In this document: one piece after another, positions 44,878 to 58,180 of the stretch
How the letters are laid out: each line of letters begins with the position of its first letter
How positions within the stretch are numbered: the stretch's first letter is position 1
Origin: Brachionus manjavacas
Lineage: Eukaryota > Rotifera > Eurotatoria > Ploima > Brachionidae
Assembly: GCA_019054805.1 (NCBI GenBank)
Contig: JAHQIY010000005.1
Coordinates: 3,517,501 to 3,581,500 of the forward strand
DNA length: 64,000 nucleotides
Direction: 5' to 3'
Notes under the pieces: model-generated
Told to the model about the DNA's origin: nothing
The model's database searches: none
The model's input: the letters and a program-made list of their open reading frames with translations, nothing else
Position numbers and translations under genes: made by a program

Positions 44878-47800
44878 CTAAATCAAACATGTCTTTATTG
44901 TACTAGCCAAATCAGTTCTAATTTCATTAAGCAAAATGTTCAACTCCTCTTTATAATTTTGATTAACATATTTTAAGAAACCAATTGCCATTTCTTTGGT
45001 ACCTATTATTTTTTGGAATAAATTTAAAATTCTTTTATTCTTTTTGAACCAAGTGAGTTACCTGGTTTAAATTCTTCTTCATGACTGTTTGACATTATAT
45101 GTCCTGATATTTCAACTATTTTTTGATAATAATTCATAAGCTATAAACAATAAATGGTAAGATTTAAAATTTGTAAAAAATTTAATTTACCATTTTATTG
45201 GAAATTATCTGAGATATGAATGTATAGAATGTGTGATATTCATTTAAATCGACTCTCAGCGGTGTTAATTCAAAAATGGTCTTCATCAGCTTAAATCAAA
45301 ATAAGCTTTATTATTTTTGAAAATTCAAATAAAATACCAATTCATAATCAACATTTTCTAAGTTAACTGAGAAGCAGCACAACCATAGTCTACAAAGTGA
45401 ACCACAAATATTATCAAGAGCTTGTTTGTTTTTTTCTTTTTTCAATATTGAATAAAGATCATTAATGATCTGTGGATAGAATTGGACTAAAGCGTTTGAA
45501 GATTGGGAGCATAAAACTCCGATTGTGTAAATTGTGTTACTTCGGATCTCATTTTCGTTTGAATTGACATATTTATAAAATTCTTTTAAATTAAATTAAA
45601 AAACAAAATAAAAAAAATAGTTTTCAAGTACCTGAAAAAAGCTGTTTAGCACGGCTTGCTTTAATATTTTCCAAATTAGCCACAGTTTCACCAACTACAC
45701 CAATTACAAATGACCTTTCTGCAGTGGTAGACTCTGGCTTATTCAATAAACGGAATAAATAGACTAGTACTTTTTCAAAATAATTGTCAAATAAACTCTC
45801 ATTCAAACAAAGAGCTAATGATGGAAGTACATCACCGGCATACTCTTTTAGCATGTAATCATATTCAGCTTCATTATCTTCCACATTGGCCGAGTCTTCA
45901 TTATTTATCATCTGGCAATAAATTTTGTTTTGAAATGTTTCCAAGATCAAATTACCAAAAGTTTCCAACAACTGACCAAAGTCACTCAAATGACTCTTTA
46001 TAAATGGCGCACATCGACTCAAAAGAATTTTCATTGAGTCAAAAATGCTCATTACAAGCTCGCGATTGGCGTCCATTTCAATGGCCTTTGCCGACTTGGA
46101 CTTAAAATCTTTGAGATTGGTCACAAATTTTGTCATTAAAATTTGCTTCTCAGTCTCGTTGGCAGCTTGTAAATTAACAATGCAATAATCATGAAAATAG
46201 GAAATCATGTATGCCATGGCCAAATAGGACTCTTTTCTGATGTTTAGATGCACAAAGTTGAGCAAATTTTTCACTTCTTCGAAGCATTCGTCGTAAAAAT
46301 CATACAATTGAGGATTTAGATATTTTAAAATTTCTTGTAAGCAAATTATTGCGGACAGCTTTTCAGTAACATATTCGTTTTCGACCACTAGTTTTTGATC
46401 ATCCTCAGGGTCCATTTCATCTTCGTTTTCCTCGTCGTCCTCTTCATCTTCAAGTTCTTCGTCCTGTAAGTCTATTTCATCAAATGCACTAAATGCATCC
46501 ACTTTCTTGTCATCAGAATCGATCATGTTAATACCCTCTTCACTTTTGAGACTTTCGATTATTTGCGGCATTATGACTCCTAGAGGTAATTTTTCCTTTA
46601 GTTTATTTGCTAGACCTGCCAATAGGTCGTATGCAGCAGATCGAATTTCTGGATCACTTTCATTTGACAAAGCATTTATCACAAATGATAAACAATTTTG
46701 GATTATTTCATCATTGAATTTGTCTCTGCCGATAAATTTGGCAAAAACGCCCATTAAATCTATGCATTCAATTTGAAGCATTTTGGTATCATTGTTTCCT
46801 GTGTGTAGCTGGTTATATGACAAATAGGGTTTAATCAAGTTGACTGTGTAATCAAAGTATTCGTTGTAGTTAGACTTGACTGAGCATACAATTGATGAAA
46901 AAGTTGATATTAATAAACGTTGAAGCTTTAGTGAGGAATTAGAATGACCTTCGAGTGTCATTAATTTGCCCATTAAAGTTGGCAAATGTTCATTTAAGTC
47001 TTCCAAATTTTCACAAAATGATTGTAGAGCGTCGTAAAATCGAACTGTCAAACGACTTATTTGCCGAAGTTCTGGTTTAGTACTGATGTTATCGAGCAAT
47101 AAATTAATGATTTTGTGGGAAAATTGGCCTAAATTTGGCTAAAAGAAAAAAGAAAAAAAAATTAGATTTAAAATAAATTCTTTTCTTGAATAAATAAAAT
47201 TCTTGAATAAAATTTTCTTGAATAAAATTTACTTGAAGAAATTCACTGAATTGACAAAGAGCAAAATAAGAAATTTGAACCACATTTGGATCGGAGTCTT
47301 GCATTCCTTTAAGACAAACATCGGTCAAAATTTCCAAATAGCTTAATTTTAAAATAGTAAAATAATTGATCAAAAAAATTATTTTAATTTACTGATTTCG
47401 ATAATAATCAGAACATCCTTCACAAGTAATAGCTAACGCTGCTAGACCAGCTCGTCTATGAAGCGAATTTTCGCTGTTTACAGCTGGACTGACATAATCG
47501 ATCTATTATTTCAAAAAATTAAATTTTTTTTAGAATTTTAAAAGTAAGATTTACCAAAATTTTTATTAATTTTTTAGCAGGCAAATATAGAGCACAAAAG
47601 TCCAACACTTGAGTAGCAGCTGTAAAAATATTCTCAGTATCATCAATTGCTTTTTCTTCGCCATCATCCAACATGTCAACTTCGATGTCCGATTTAGTCT
47701 GCAATGGATCACTTGATTGACACATTATGGTAAAAACTGAGTTAACAATTGGTCGAATCATTTCGTTTTTAATCAGGCTCTATAATTTATTGGAATTTTA

Positions 47801-49137
47801 TTTTGAAAAAAACTTAACTATTTAGCTTACTGATTTTTGAGTTTCTATTAAGACATTTAAAAAATTCATGGCACAAATTCTAGTCGGGTTCATTAGGGTA
47901 TTGTCAGAAATAAACTTTAAAAATTAATTTTTTGAAACTATTTTTTTAAATCAAATTAAATACAGTTATTGTCATCTCTGCCATGTTTTTTATGTAACCA
48001 GACACAAAAGGTAAGTCATATTCGACCAAAACTTGCAAAAAGTCAAATACATTTGTTATTGTTTCCTCTTGCTTTATTTAAAAACAAAAATAAAAATAAT
48101 TTTTTTTTATTTTAATTACTTGATCAGCTTTAATAATCTGCACAATTGCATTTAAAGCAACTGGTAAAATTTTTTCCACATCTTTCTGAAATTAAAATTG
48201 AAATATAACATTAAATCTTAAATTTCAGTCGTTTTTATGCACTTACATTTTCATCACCAACAAATGGAAAAATGTTTTTCAATGAACTTAAAAATTGATT
48301 GATTAATTTATTATTATTTTTTGTTAATTTACCTAATGACTAGAACTGATGTTTTCAAGTCTTTTAAATTTGATAATATGTTCCAAAAGATGGTCATTAG
48401 ATTCCTAATGTGTGGTTTTAATTGCTCCGCAGCCTCCTCGGTAAGGATGTTTAATACAAATATGCCAAACTAAATTTAAAATAAAAATTAGATAAATTTT
48501 TTTCTAAAAGTAATCAATTACCAAATTTTGGTCCGAGTTTTGAGATGAAATTAATTCATTGATAAAAGTTAAAAATTCATTCCATTCTTGTTTAGCTTTT
48601 AGTGAGTATTTGTAGATGCTTGCACTTAACCAAACAATTTGTTTTCGTACAGACTCACTAAAAGATAATCAATTTTTTTATTTTAATATTGTGAGCATTA
48701 TTTAACAATTACTCTGATTCTTTCAAGAGAGCTTCTACAATATCACCTTTAAGACTTAAAAAAATATTGTTTAATTGATTTTGAGATTTTCATCGAATTA
48801 CGCTGATTTTTCTTTATTGTCCAAGAGTTTCCAGTTCTTGACTTTTTTTCTTAATAAAGTAGCAGCAAACTTTCGATTCTTTTTTAAAAAAAAGCGTACA
48901 CTTTTAAATAAATCCTAAAATAATTTTAATATAATACTTGTGGGTTTTGGCTATTTTTTAAAACATCAAATAAGCCGATTACACACTTTTCTGAAACAAA
49001 ATATTCCAACAATTGTTTTGTGGCCTATTTAACATTAAAAAAATTTGATAAAGAAATTAAAATTATCAAAATACTTGTTTTATAACGTTGCTGTCTGGAG
49101 TTAATAGTTTTTGTAATATTGATTCAATATAACTCAT
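44878..49137 (-). CDS. IPO4: Importin-4 (karyopherin beta, Kap123 family)
   Basis: Nuclear import receptor made of HEAT repeats; importin-4 carries histones H3/H4 with ASF1 and some ribosomal proteins. It starts MSYIESILQKLLTPDSNVIK at 49137, followed after an intron by the importin N-terminal pattern. Many short exons lead to a large one (47099-45624) with the typical acidic loop (DLQDEELEDEEDDEENEDEM and on) and the segments NEYVTEKLSAIICLQEILKY, AEYDYMLKEYAGDVLPSLAL and TTAERSFVIGVVGETVANLE. These last three line up with human IPO4 (EYDAMLLEHAGEAIPALA and VAEKSFAVGTLAETI). The end is IRTDLASTIKTCLI at 44878. About 14 or more exons with 40-60 base introns. RANBP6/IPO5 is less likely given the position and sequence of the acidic loop. 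Confidence 0.92.
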
Positions 49138-49364
49138 TTTAGTATAAATTTTAACGAGAAGTTAAATTTTTGAATTCTAAATTTGAAAGAAATTATTATA
49201 TCAAAAAAAAATCAAGCATGTGCAAATTGGAATTTTCTTAAGTTTGTTTAGCTTTATTTTTTGAGTTATTTTTTTGTTGGGATAAAAAACGCAGTATATA
49301 AGAAAATTTAAATTTTTGAATAAATTTTTAAATCTTGACTTTTGAGTTTTTTTGACAAATTGAA
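49138..49364. promoter_or_regulatory. Possible shared promoter between divergent genes
   Basis: Only 227 bases separate the importin-4 start (49137, minus) from the proposed first exon of the SHOC1-like gene (49365, plus). A two-way promoter would have to lie here. No specific factor site was recognised. Confidence 0.35.
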
Positions 49365-52300
49365 ATGCCAATTAATTTTCTAGCATTGGATTATTTTTCC
49401 ATCCGAAATGTAATTTTAAGAGAATTTTTTCTCATAAATTATTAACTTTTTTTTTTTACTTAGAATGAATTTCAAAATATGCAAACAAATTTTTCAACAA
49501 GTAATTCGTTTTTAATTTTCATAAATTTTTTGAAATTATAAACTTGTTATGGTGAAGAATTCATCTTTTTATTTTTTGATTCTTATCTTTTTGAAAAAAG
49601 AATTTAAATTTTAAAAATAATTACGGGATCTAAAATAAGAATTTTAAATTGTAGAAAGAGAAGCTTGATTTTTTAATTATTATGCAAGAAAAAAAATAAG
49701 ATAACTTTTATTTTTAACTTTGATGAAATTAAGAAACAAATTTTTAAGTTTTATTAATTGAGATTTATTATTTTTTAATTTTCGATTCTTTCGATTTGAT
49801 AAATTATTTTTGAATATGAACCAGAACTGTTGAATATGTTGAAATAAATGCTTAAAAGCATCGACAATAGTTTTTTTTATAAAAATAGTTTCAAAATTAA
49901 AAATTCGATATAAATTTTTACAATTTTCGAACAAAATCATTTTATAAAATTAAGATAAGTTGTATTCTCGTATGTACTGATTAGGTATTTTCATAGAGAA
50001 AATTTTGATAATTTAAATCTTAAATTTTTTAAAAATTCATATCTTAGGAAAATAAATAAGCTAAAAAGCTTGATTAAAAAAAATATTTAATTAGTCAAAA
50101 ACAGGTTTCTAGAATTTTAATTTAAGAAATTTGCTTTGCTTCATTAAAAATTTCTAGTGGATAATGTTCTCAGTTGATCACTAAAAATTTTATCAAAGTT
50201 TAAAGTTTTTTTTGAATTAAATAATCAAAATTGACAAAAACAAAATTGTAATTACGAGTATTTAAGAAAGTTACGTAAAAAAGTATTGTTAAACACTTAT
50301 TTGCTTGATAATAATATATTAAAATTAATTGATAAGTCTTTTCTCAATAAATTTTGATAAAAAAATTGTTTTGCCGATTGATTTTTTTCTTCATTGATAA
50401 CGTTTTTGTTCTCAAATATTAAAAAAAAATCTTCGACAACAAAATTTCTCGATAACATAAAATGTGATCAAATTGATTACATACTCGGCAATGAAGTCTT
50501 TTATAACATTCTTTAAATCAACTGATATCACCATCCGCTAGACCTCAAATTGCTTACAGCTCACTTTAAAGTAAAGTAATAATATTTTTGTGTTGTTTTT
50601 TTCATAAATTTAGTTTATTTTAAATTTTTTTAAAAGAAATTTAGCACTCAAGTCTCAATTTGAAAATTTTATTTTTGCAAATAAATCTAATTTTTTTTAA
50701 TATTTTATAAAATTTAAGGTTTAAAAAATTAACAAATCCACTATTTTTAAATTAAAATAACATTTACGAATTTGCATTTTTGAGTCTTAAATTTTTTTCT
50801 TTCGAATCATAAAAACTGAATATCAAATCTAGTTAAATTTTTGAATTTATCCTAAAATAATTATATAATTTTATGAAGATGAAACTAATTCACTATCAAA
50901 ATATAAGAATTTTAAAAAAAGTTCGAAAATTCATGATAAAAAGCAAAAGGAATCAGCAATAAATCTAGAAATAAAAGATCACAATATTTATGAGTCAAAA
51001 TCTTGGAATAACAATGACAAAGCTTTAAAATTTTTTGAAGAAAAACTCGATATAATGGAGTATCAGGTTTATGATAATTTAGAAAATTTTTTTGACACTC
51101 AAATGGAAAATTCTGAAGAATTTAACGAAAATGAATTTAATGAGTGGTTGACAATGCATACTCAAAATGGCCAATGCTTAAATTCTAGTGAAAATGACGA
51201 ATTTGATAAATTTATATCCGGCACATATTTTGTCGAAAATAGTTCAGATAAGGACATAAATTTTGATAATTCACCTTCATATTCACCACTTGAAGATATA
51301 AACAGTCAATACCCATTTTCTCAAGTAATAGAACTAGACAAACAATTAGAAGAGAGACTTAAAACCGGAATCGATCAAATTCACAGCATTACAATTGATT
51401 CTTACATTGAAAATATGGAAGATCTTCACATCAAAAACAATAAAATAGAAATTGTGGTTGACTCTGATGACGAATCACCGTGGAACAAGATGAGCTCCTA
51501 TGAAATTGTTAATGACTATATAGAAAATTTAAAATTAAAATTATCAACACCTAAAAGCATTGAGGAAATTTATCAAGTTTGTAAAGAAGATAGAATAGTT
51601 GATGAAGCTATTAATGAAGATTATCTTTACAGGTTCAGCGAATCTCTTGAACTAGTTAAGAAAATGCTTGATATAATTGAAAAGTCAGAAGTAAACGAAT
51701 TGAATTCAAAATGTGACCAACAATATTTACCAAATAATTCAAAAACTAATCCGACTGTCAATGACTTAAATTTATTAAAAAATGACTCTGAAGATAAATT
51801 AAAACAAAATTGTGAAGCAATAAGATGCTGCAATGTACCAAGCTCAATAACTATTACTAAACTGAGAAAAAAATCAAGCTTTAAAATTTTAGAATCGTTT
51901 ACTTGCTTGTCTATCAAGAATAATGAAAAATTCTTTAAAATGAATTATCAACAAATTGAGAAAATTTTTGTCAAACTAATTCGTAATTGCATAGAGCAGG
52001 TTGAATTAAATTGCAAAATAAATGATTTAAATATTGATTTGGTAAAGAAAATGGCTGAAAAGAACACCGATAATTTTTTGTTCCCTTGGTATCTTCTTTT
52101 GCAATGTTGCTTAAAGTCTTTAGACTTATTATTTAATTGTTCGTGGTCAAATTTTTTACAATATACAAAAAATTTCCTCAATAACTACCAATATTTTCAC
52201 GAAAGTAAACATAAAATTTAACAAACGATACTATATATCATTAATTTTTTTTTATAAGTTAAGAATTCTCTTGAATTTGTTTTTACTGAAATCGAGAAAA

Positions 52301-55300
52301 TGGTAGCAGATAATGGTCAAATTTTTGATGAAATGCAATCTCCCAAAGTGATGATCTTATGCGAATATATTCAAGCAGAATCGGAAAAATTTAAAGATAC
52401 AAAAGTGAGTATTTTTTTAAAATGAACGAATAACTAAAGATTTTTCTTTGAAAAATTTATGTAAGATATTATCTTTTAAGATCAAGCACTTTAATTTAAA
52501 TAATAATTTAATTCAAATTTTATCGAAATTGAAATGTAAATATCTAAAAATTACTTGAGGGTAACTAATAAAATTTAAAACCTGAATTTTGAACAAATGT
52601 GCGGATCGTTGTATTTGATTTTAGAATCAAGAGATTTATGCGAGATTGCTTTATTAAACCCATTCACCTAAACAAGTAGCAATACAGCTTCGTAAATTGA
52701 TTAGCTACCGAGTTTATTTTTGTTTTAAAATTCCTTAAATTTTTTACTCAGAAAACTTTTTAAAAAAATTTTCTCATTAAGTTCCTTATAAAAATTTGTC
52801 TCGTTAAGTCCTACTATTTTTGAGTAAAACTTTATTCAAAAACGGTCTATCCAAGATATTGTGAATTTTGGAGCAAAAAACAAAAACAGAAATATGGTTT
52901 TGTGAAATTCAGTAAAAATTGATAAAAAGAACAGAAAAAAATGTTAAAAAATTAATTAACTTTTTTTCTAAAGGTTTATATAATACTAAATAGTTTTCTA
53001 AATACAACATAGTGTAACATTCAAAGTTGCATCAAATATCTAAGTCTGATAAATTTGCAGATTTTAGCAGAAAGTAAATTTCAATTAAGCGAAGTGCATT
53101 TTGCAGAGATTTTGCACACTTTTGACAGACTTTTACATTTGATGAAACTTTGAATGTTGCACTATGTTGCATTTATAGAACTAAGGTTAAACCTTTAGAA
53201 AAAAAGTTATTCAATTTTTTTACACTTTGTTCTTTTCTTTTCTACTGAACTTCACCAAACCCAAAAATTTTAAATTAAAATAATTTTTTACTATAAGTCT
53301 AAAAATTGTTCTGCAAAATATACTAGCTGATATAAACTTGTACAACCCAAATTAAGTCTCTGCAATTAAATTTTTGCAGAGACCTAGTGTAGAAGGTACA
53401 AGTTTTAGTAGTAGTAGTAGTAGTTTTGACTGTAGCTGGCTAGCTAGCGAGTGTGCTGATAAGGCACACTATGACAGCTGATGTGATTGATTGCTGCTCA
53501 TCCAGCAATCAATGCCTGCTTTAAAGCTGTTTACATTAGGGGCTTCAACTAATTGATTTGGCAGTGAGTTCCATATGTTAGCGGTTCTGTTGAAAAAAAG
53601 TTATCTTTATGTTGGAGCCTCGAAATTTCTTTGTGATATTTGAAGCAGTGACCTCTTCCTTGGATTTTGGTGACATTAAAATTGTTGCTTTTTTCAACCA
53701 TTTCTATTCCATGCATGAACTTGTATAATTGAATTAGATCACCTCTTTTTCTTCTTTCCACCATATTTGTAATGTTCAAAGCCTTCAATCTGCTTTCATA
53801 CGGTTTGTTTCTAATTGAAGAAACAAATTTCGTAGCTCTGCGTTGAATCCTCTCAAGATTCTCACAATCCGACTTAAGAAATGGAGACCATACAGGCACA
53901 GCAAATTCCAAAAGAGGATGAGCAAAAGTTAAATACAATGATCTAAATAACTTACAATCAAAACGAGCGAATGATTTCCTGATGCGACCCAACATTTGAT
54001 TTGCTTTGTTTGTAGCCTCTATCACTTGATTTTTCCATTTGAGATTTGTATTGAAGATAACTCCAAGATCTCTTTCGGTTTCAGACGTTGATAACTGTTT
54101 ACCATTAATAAAAAGTTTTGGTTTTGGTTTTTATAAGTTTTGGTCATAAAAAAATTTTGTACACACACTCTTATTGATCATTTAAAAAAAATTATCATTT
54201 CATAAGTTTCTTAGCTTTGGAAATTCAAAAACGAATGCTTTTTAATAAATCTATAAAAATTTTAAGGATGTTTTTTATATTTTATCATTATTTCCAGAAT
54301 TTTCCTTGATTGAATCAAATTAAAAGATAATTTTATATGATCCTTAATTTAAACCAAAAAAATTTACGGTAATAAAATGTAATAATCATAAATCAGAAAG
54401 TTTAAAACTCAAACAGTTAAGTTATGAATTAAGTGCTTCTTGTTAATATTAAAAAATATCTTTATTGGAAAGATTGATTTCGAAGTAATTTTACAAAGTA
54501 TTAACTTTTTCTAAAGAAAATAATATAATCTACCTATATTTATTCTAAAAAGTTTCATTTATTTGAAAAATTTGTTCAAAAGATATGAAGATTTAAAATT
54601 TTTAAAATGTAATATCAACAACTCTGAAAGCTTTTCCTTTCTTTGACTTAAGATCTTGAAGCAATTTAATTCTAATTATTGGTTTATGAGTAAAAATTTC
54701 TAATAAAATTTTTAGTTAATAATTTTTTTATTGATTTTTTTTAAATTATGATTAAAGATACTGTTCAATACAAACTAATATTTACTTGTACTTTTATTTT
54801 CCTTTCCTCTTCCTCAGATTTTCTCTTCCTTCTTCTTGCTTATTTTTAATAAATTTTAAAATAAGAGGGAAAAAAAAATTATTAGAAAGGAAAACACAAC
54901 GTACAAGTTAGTCGTAGTTTGTAATGTGTAATCTTCCAATATTTTTTAGTTTCTTGTTTTAGTTCCAACAAAATCAGCTGAATTGTATAGTTCACTTTTG
55001 TGCCAAATGAGTTCACTAACTCGCATTAAAACTTGTATTTTCCACATCGATTCATATTACAATTTGAGTGATTTTGAAAGTTTAAAATCAAATAATGATT
55101 GCTTGATTGTTGACTATCATACTTCTTTATTTGATAAATTATCAGAATTTACACATTTGATCATGTACGAACAACTTGGTGAAACAGGATCAGTAAAAAA
55201 TAATTTGGAATTGTGCGCAGAATTAAATATAAAATATGTGGAATTTGAGAAATATAATATTAATTTTTTTTGCGAAAATGGACATAGCTTTACCGAGAAT

Positions 55301-56002
55301 GACATGATCAGAACAGTTATTTGTTCAGAGCGCGTTGCAAATAATACTTTTTTGGTTGAATTAATCGAAATTGAACAAGGATTAAAACTGGTTACCCGAA
55401 ATTATGAATATATCGCAGCTGAATATAATCTAAACAACTCATTTATTTGTAATGCTGACATATTGGTTAACGAAAAGGTCGGAATTGTTTTCCAAGAGTG
55501 TTCGCATTTTATGAATTATTTTGAAGAAGAAATTGATCTGTTTTTCACAAAAATAATTAATTTTAGATTAAGTCTTGCCAACTTATTTGTCATTTTTACG
55601 TATTCTGAGGCCATTGAGTCGAATATTAATTTTGTGAGCAATCAAAACTATATAAGATTTTTAAAATTTTGTAAAGATTTGAATGAAAACAGTTCTAGTT
55701 TCAAATTAAGCCCGCTATTTCTTGGAGATTTCGAAAGGCTCAGAATTCTTTTAAAAAAAATATTTGAAAATTTTCAACCTTCAAACAAAAATCTAAATTT
55801 TAAAAATGAACCAACATTAGAGGAAATATTCCTGGTTTCATTAGGTTGTTTTAATTCATTTGATGCTCAACTAATTCTTCAATCTTGCTCAATAACTGAT
55901 TTGGTTTCAATGAATTTTAGTGAATTCAAAGCAAAATTTCAATTTATTGATGATGAAAAAATAAATTTTTTTTTAAAAATATCAGAATTTGGTGAAAATT
56001 AA
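49365..56002 (+). CDS. SHOC1/FANCM-type helicase-like plus XPF-like protein
   Basis: Exons 50879-52204, 52259-52404 and 54950-56002 join in phase; two small upstream exons (49365-49409, 49464-49500) also fit in phase and would supply the Met (MPINFLALDYFSIRN). Total about 868 residues. The N-terminal 300 residues are acidic and unrecognised. Then comes a helical segment (PWYLLLQCCLKSLDLLF) followed by SPKVMILCEYIQAESEKFKD, like the linker before helicase lobe 2 in FANCM. Lobe 2 starts FLVLVPTKSAELYSSLL. The C-terminal third resembles a dead XPF nuclease fold (DILVNEKVGIVFQE in place of the ERK motif, as in FAAP24) and a helix-hairpin-helix domain (LVSLGCFNSFDAQLILQ and on). This order fits SHOC1/ZIP2, a meiotic crossover factor. 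No helicase lobe-1 ATP motif was found. The N-terminal exons are tentative. Confidence 0.58.
52857..53280. repeat. Foldback dispersed repeat in the SHOC1-like intron
   Basis: Two arms of about 190 bases face each other. The left arm has GGTTTTGTGAAATTCAGTA, AACTTTTTTTCTAAAGGTTT, ACAACATAGTGTAACATTCA. The right arm has the inverse of each (TGAATGTTGCACTATGTTGC, AAACCTTTAGAAAAAAAGTT, TACTGAACTTCACCAAACC). The start TTGTGAATTTTGGAGCAAAA is also found at 21748. Likely a MITE family; no coding content. Confidence 0.75.
53403..54125 (-). mobile_element. LINE 3' fragment (CR1/L2/Jockey-like) with (CTA)n tail, in an intron
   Basis: A single open stretch (about 54110-53549, minus) reads the C-terminal part of a LINE ORF2: a DLGV-type block, KANQMLGRIRKSFARFDCKL, LTFAHPLLEFAVPVWSPFLK, LERIQRRATKFVSSIRNKPY and ERRKRGDLIQLYKFMHGIE. 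About 140 bases later it ends in (CTA)n, seen as TAG repeats at 53408-53420. It is 5'-truncated near 54125 but otherwise open, so it is younger than the copy at 20000. It lies antisense in the large intron of the SHOC1-like gene. Confidence 0.88.
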
Positions 56003-56083
56003 AAAAAAGCTTGAATCTTTATTTTTAATTAAAATCTTGTTGCCTAAAATGAATAAATAAAATAAAATTTCAAAAAACTGTTT

Positions 56084-57651
56084 CTAATTTTCAAATAGTT
56101 TGGAAGTCAATATTTTATTTAAATTCTCTTTGGCATCAACTGGAATTTGGTTTCCTATTTTTGAAATCAACGAAATTATCAAATCTTTGGAGGAAAAAAT
56201 AAAGAAAAATTAATGAAAAAAAATAATAGTACTTTTTAAGTCATTAATTTCATTTAAAATGCTACTTGATAATAGTGACAATGTTTTGATGTTATTCAGA
56301 CTTTTAAGCACATCAACAAATTGCTTAATTATATCAAAAAACAGATGAAATAGCTTTTCCATATTTCCGCAAACTGGCCTTATTAGTTCTATGAAAAAAT
56401 ATTTAATTTTTGAGTAAAATTATTCTATTCCATACTTACCCAGAACTAAACTATGACTCAAAAATTTGAAGGACTCAATTGACTTGATAAATAATAAACC
56501 AGTTAAAGGCTCGCATTGAGGCATATTCGGATTATTGAATGAATAGAAAGACTTGTCGTAAAATTTAGAATAAAATTAAATTTTTGAAAAATCTTACACA
56601 TAATGCTTTGTGTTGATATGTGGCTATTTTGAAGGCCAACTCGAGTATTTCAAGTCGGATATTAATTTCATAATCTCTTTTAACAAATATTTTTTTAAAA
56701 TAACTAAAAAAATAAAACCCTAAATTCACTATGATAAAAGATTGTTCATCACTATTTTTGAAAGAGAGTATCTTTTTGAATGAATCTTTCAAAATTGATA
56801 TACATCCAATAATTTCAGAGCTTTGATTTTTTGACAAAAATAAATTTAAAATAATTTCGATTATCCCAAGGGATTCATTTACAAAATTTTCGAGTTGTCT
56901 GATTTTATCTTTAGATTGGAAAATTACGAGTTCTAAGCTCTTCAAAAAATCAAAAAATAAATCCTTCGTTGCCAAAATAGTTTTAAGAGAAGATTGTAAG
57001 CTGTTTTCCACAAATTCATTAGAATTATCGAAAATACACATTCTTTGAGTGAAAAAAAATAAATCAATTTGAAAAATCTTCAATTTCTCCTCGAAAAATG
57101 CCATTTTATCATTAGATATTTGAAACATTAAATTGTTGTGAAAATCAGCATAAAAATTAGGTATTAATTTGATTTCATCAATAATTGAGTAAAGATTGGT
57201 AACTTTGATGAATAAAAATGGTACATTTGGTCGAATATCAACATAAATTTTAATAGTTTGAAATAAAAGTCTATAAACCATTCCTTGATATTCATTAAGA
57301 AACCTAGAATAATCCTCTATCTAAACGATTTTTTTTTTACTTTAGAGTTAAAAAAAGTTATAATTAAAAAAATTACCGCTAAGCAAAAATTAAAACAGTA
57401 ATCTGCAACATATTTAACCATCATTGGAAAATTTTCAGATTTTCCACGATTGCTTTTTGCTTTTGAACGGTGGTTATTTTCAGGCTAAAATTTTTAAATT
57501 TCTTATTTATCCTTTAATTTTTTTAATCTACTTTGACAATTTGAACAGCACTCGAGATGTTTATTAAATTGACAAGATTCAAATAATCAAATTGAGGGCC
57601 ACTTTGGTCTAAAATTAAATTCCAATCGAATTCTCTTAGAGAAACGATCAT
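56084..57651 (-). CDS. Unrecognised helical protein, possibly HEAT-repeat-like
   Basis: Begins MIVSLREFDWNLILDQSGPQ at 57651 and ends LNKILTSKLFEN at 56084, convergent with the SHOC1-like gene and only about 80 bases from it. After the first exon (to about 57531), an exon at about 57484-57376 reads a basic linker (HRSKAKSNRGK) and MMVKYVADYCFNFCLA. A large exon (57300-56600) is rich in Leu, Ile, Phe and Lys with the look of paired helices (for example NESLGIIEIILNLFLSKNQ). Three short exons complete it; total about 450 residues. I do not recognise it. The basic linker followed by a helix is loosely like the start of ATM-type proteins, but that is too weak to use. Confidence 0.6.
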
Positions 57652-58180
57652 TTTAAAACAACTTTTTAATTTAAAATGCTTTTTCAGTTTCTTTTAAATA
57701 ATTTTAGAGAAAGTTTTTTGCTATGACCCATCCTCTTTTTTTTCAATTTGAAAAATCTTTATATTCAACTACAATTGTTTTGAATGTTTTGAATTTTAAT
57801 TTTTTTTACCCAAATTTAAAATCAAGAAGCTTATGAGCTTTATTGAAAATTCTATTAAATTAAGTTTTTTATTAAATGATTTAGCTTTGAATTAAAATTA
57901 TTTTGTTTCTTACATTTTGCATTTTGGGAAATAAAAAAAAAACCTTTTAAAATAATTAAGTCATATTTTTCATTAAAACTTAAAAATAAATTAAGGTTTA
58001 AATGTTGTCTTAAAAAATAAATAAAAAATTTAACTAATCGATTAAAAATAAAAGTAAAAGAAACATTAAAATAACAATATAATTGTTAGAGAAGATTTTT
58101 CGTGAAATAATTGCTTTTTCTTATACAAAAGTATTAAATAGAAAGTAAAATCGAAAAAAAAGCAAATACAAGTATCATAA
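57652..58180. other. Spacer between divergent genes
   Basis: AT-rich spacer that should hold promoters for the minus-strand gene at 57651 and the channel gene at 58181. No specific motif was recognised. Confidence 0.4.

Noticed and set aside
54983-55006. Independent gene start for the XPF-like part
   Set aside because: The apparent start is a TTG codon and the frame continues upstream to an AG acceptor at 54949 that joins in phase to the exon ending 52404.
56565-57281. ATM-like kinase gene
   Set aside because: Only a vague resemblance in a basic linker. No FAT or kinase domain and too short.
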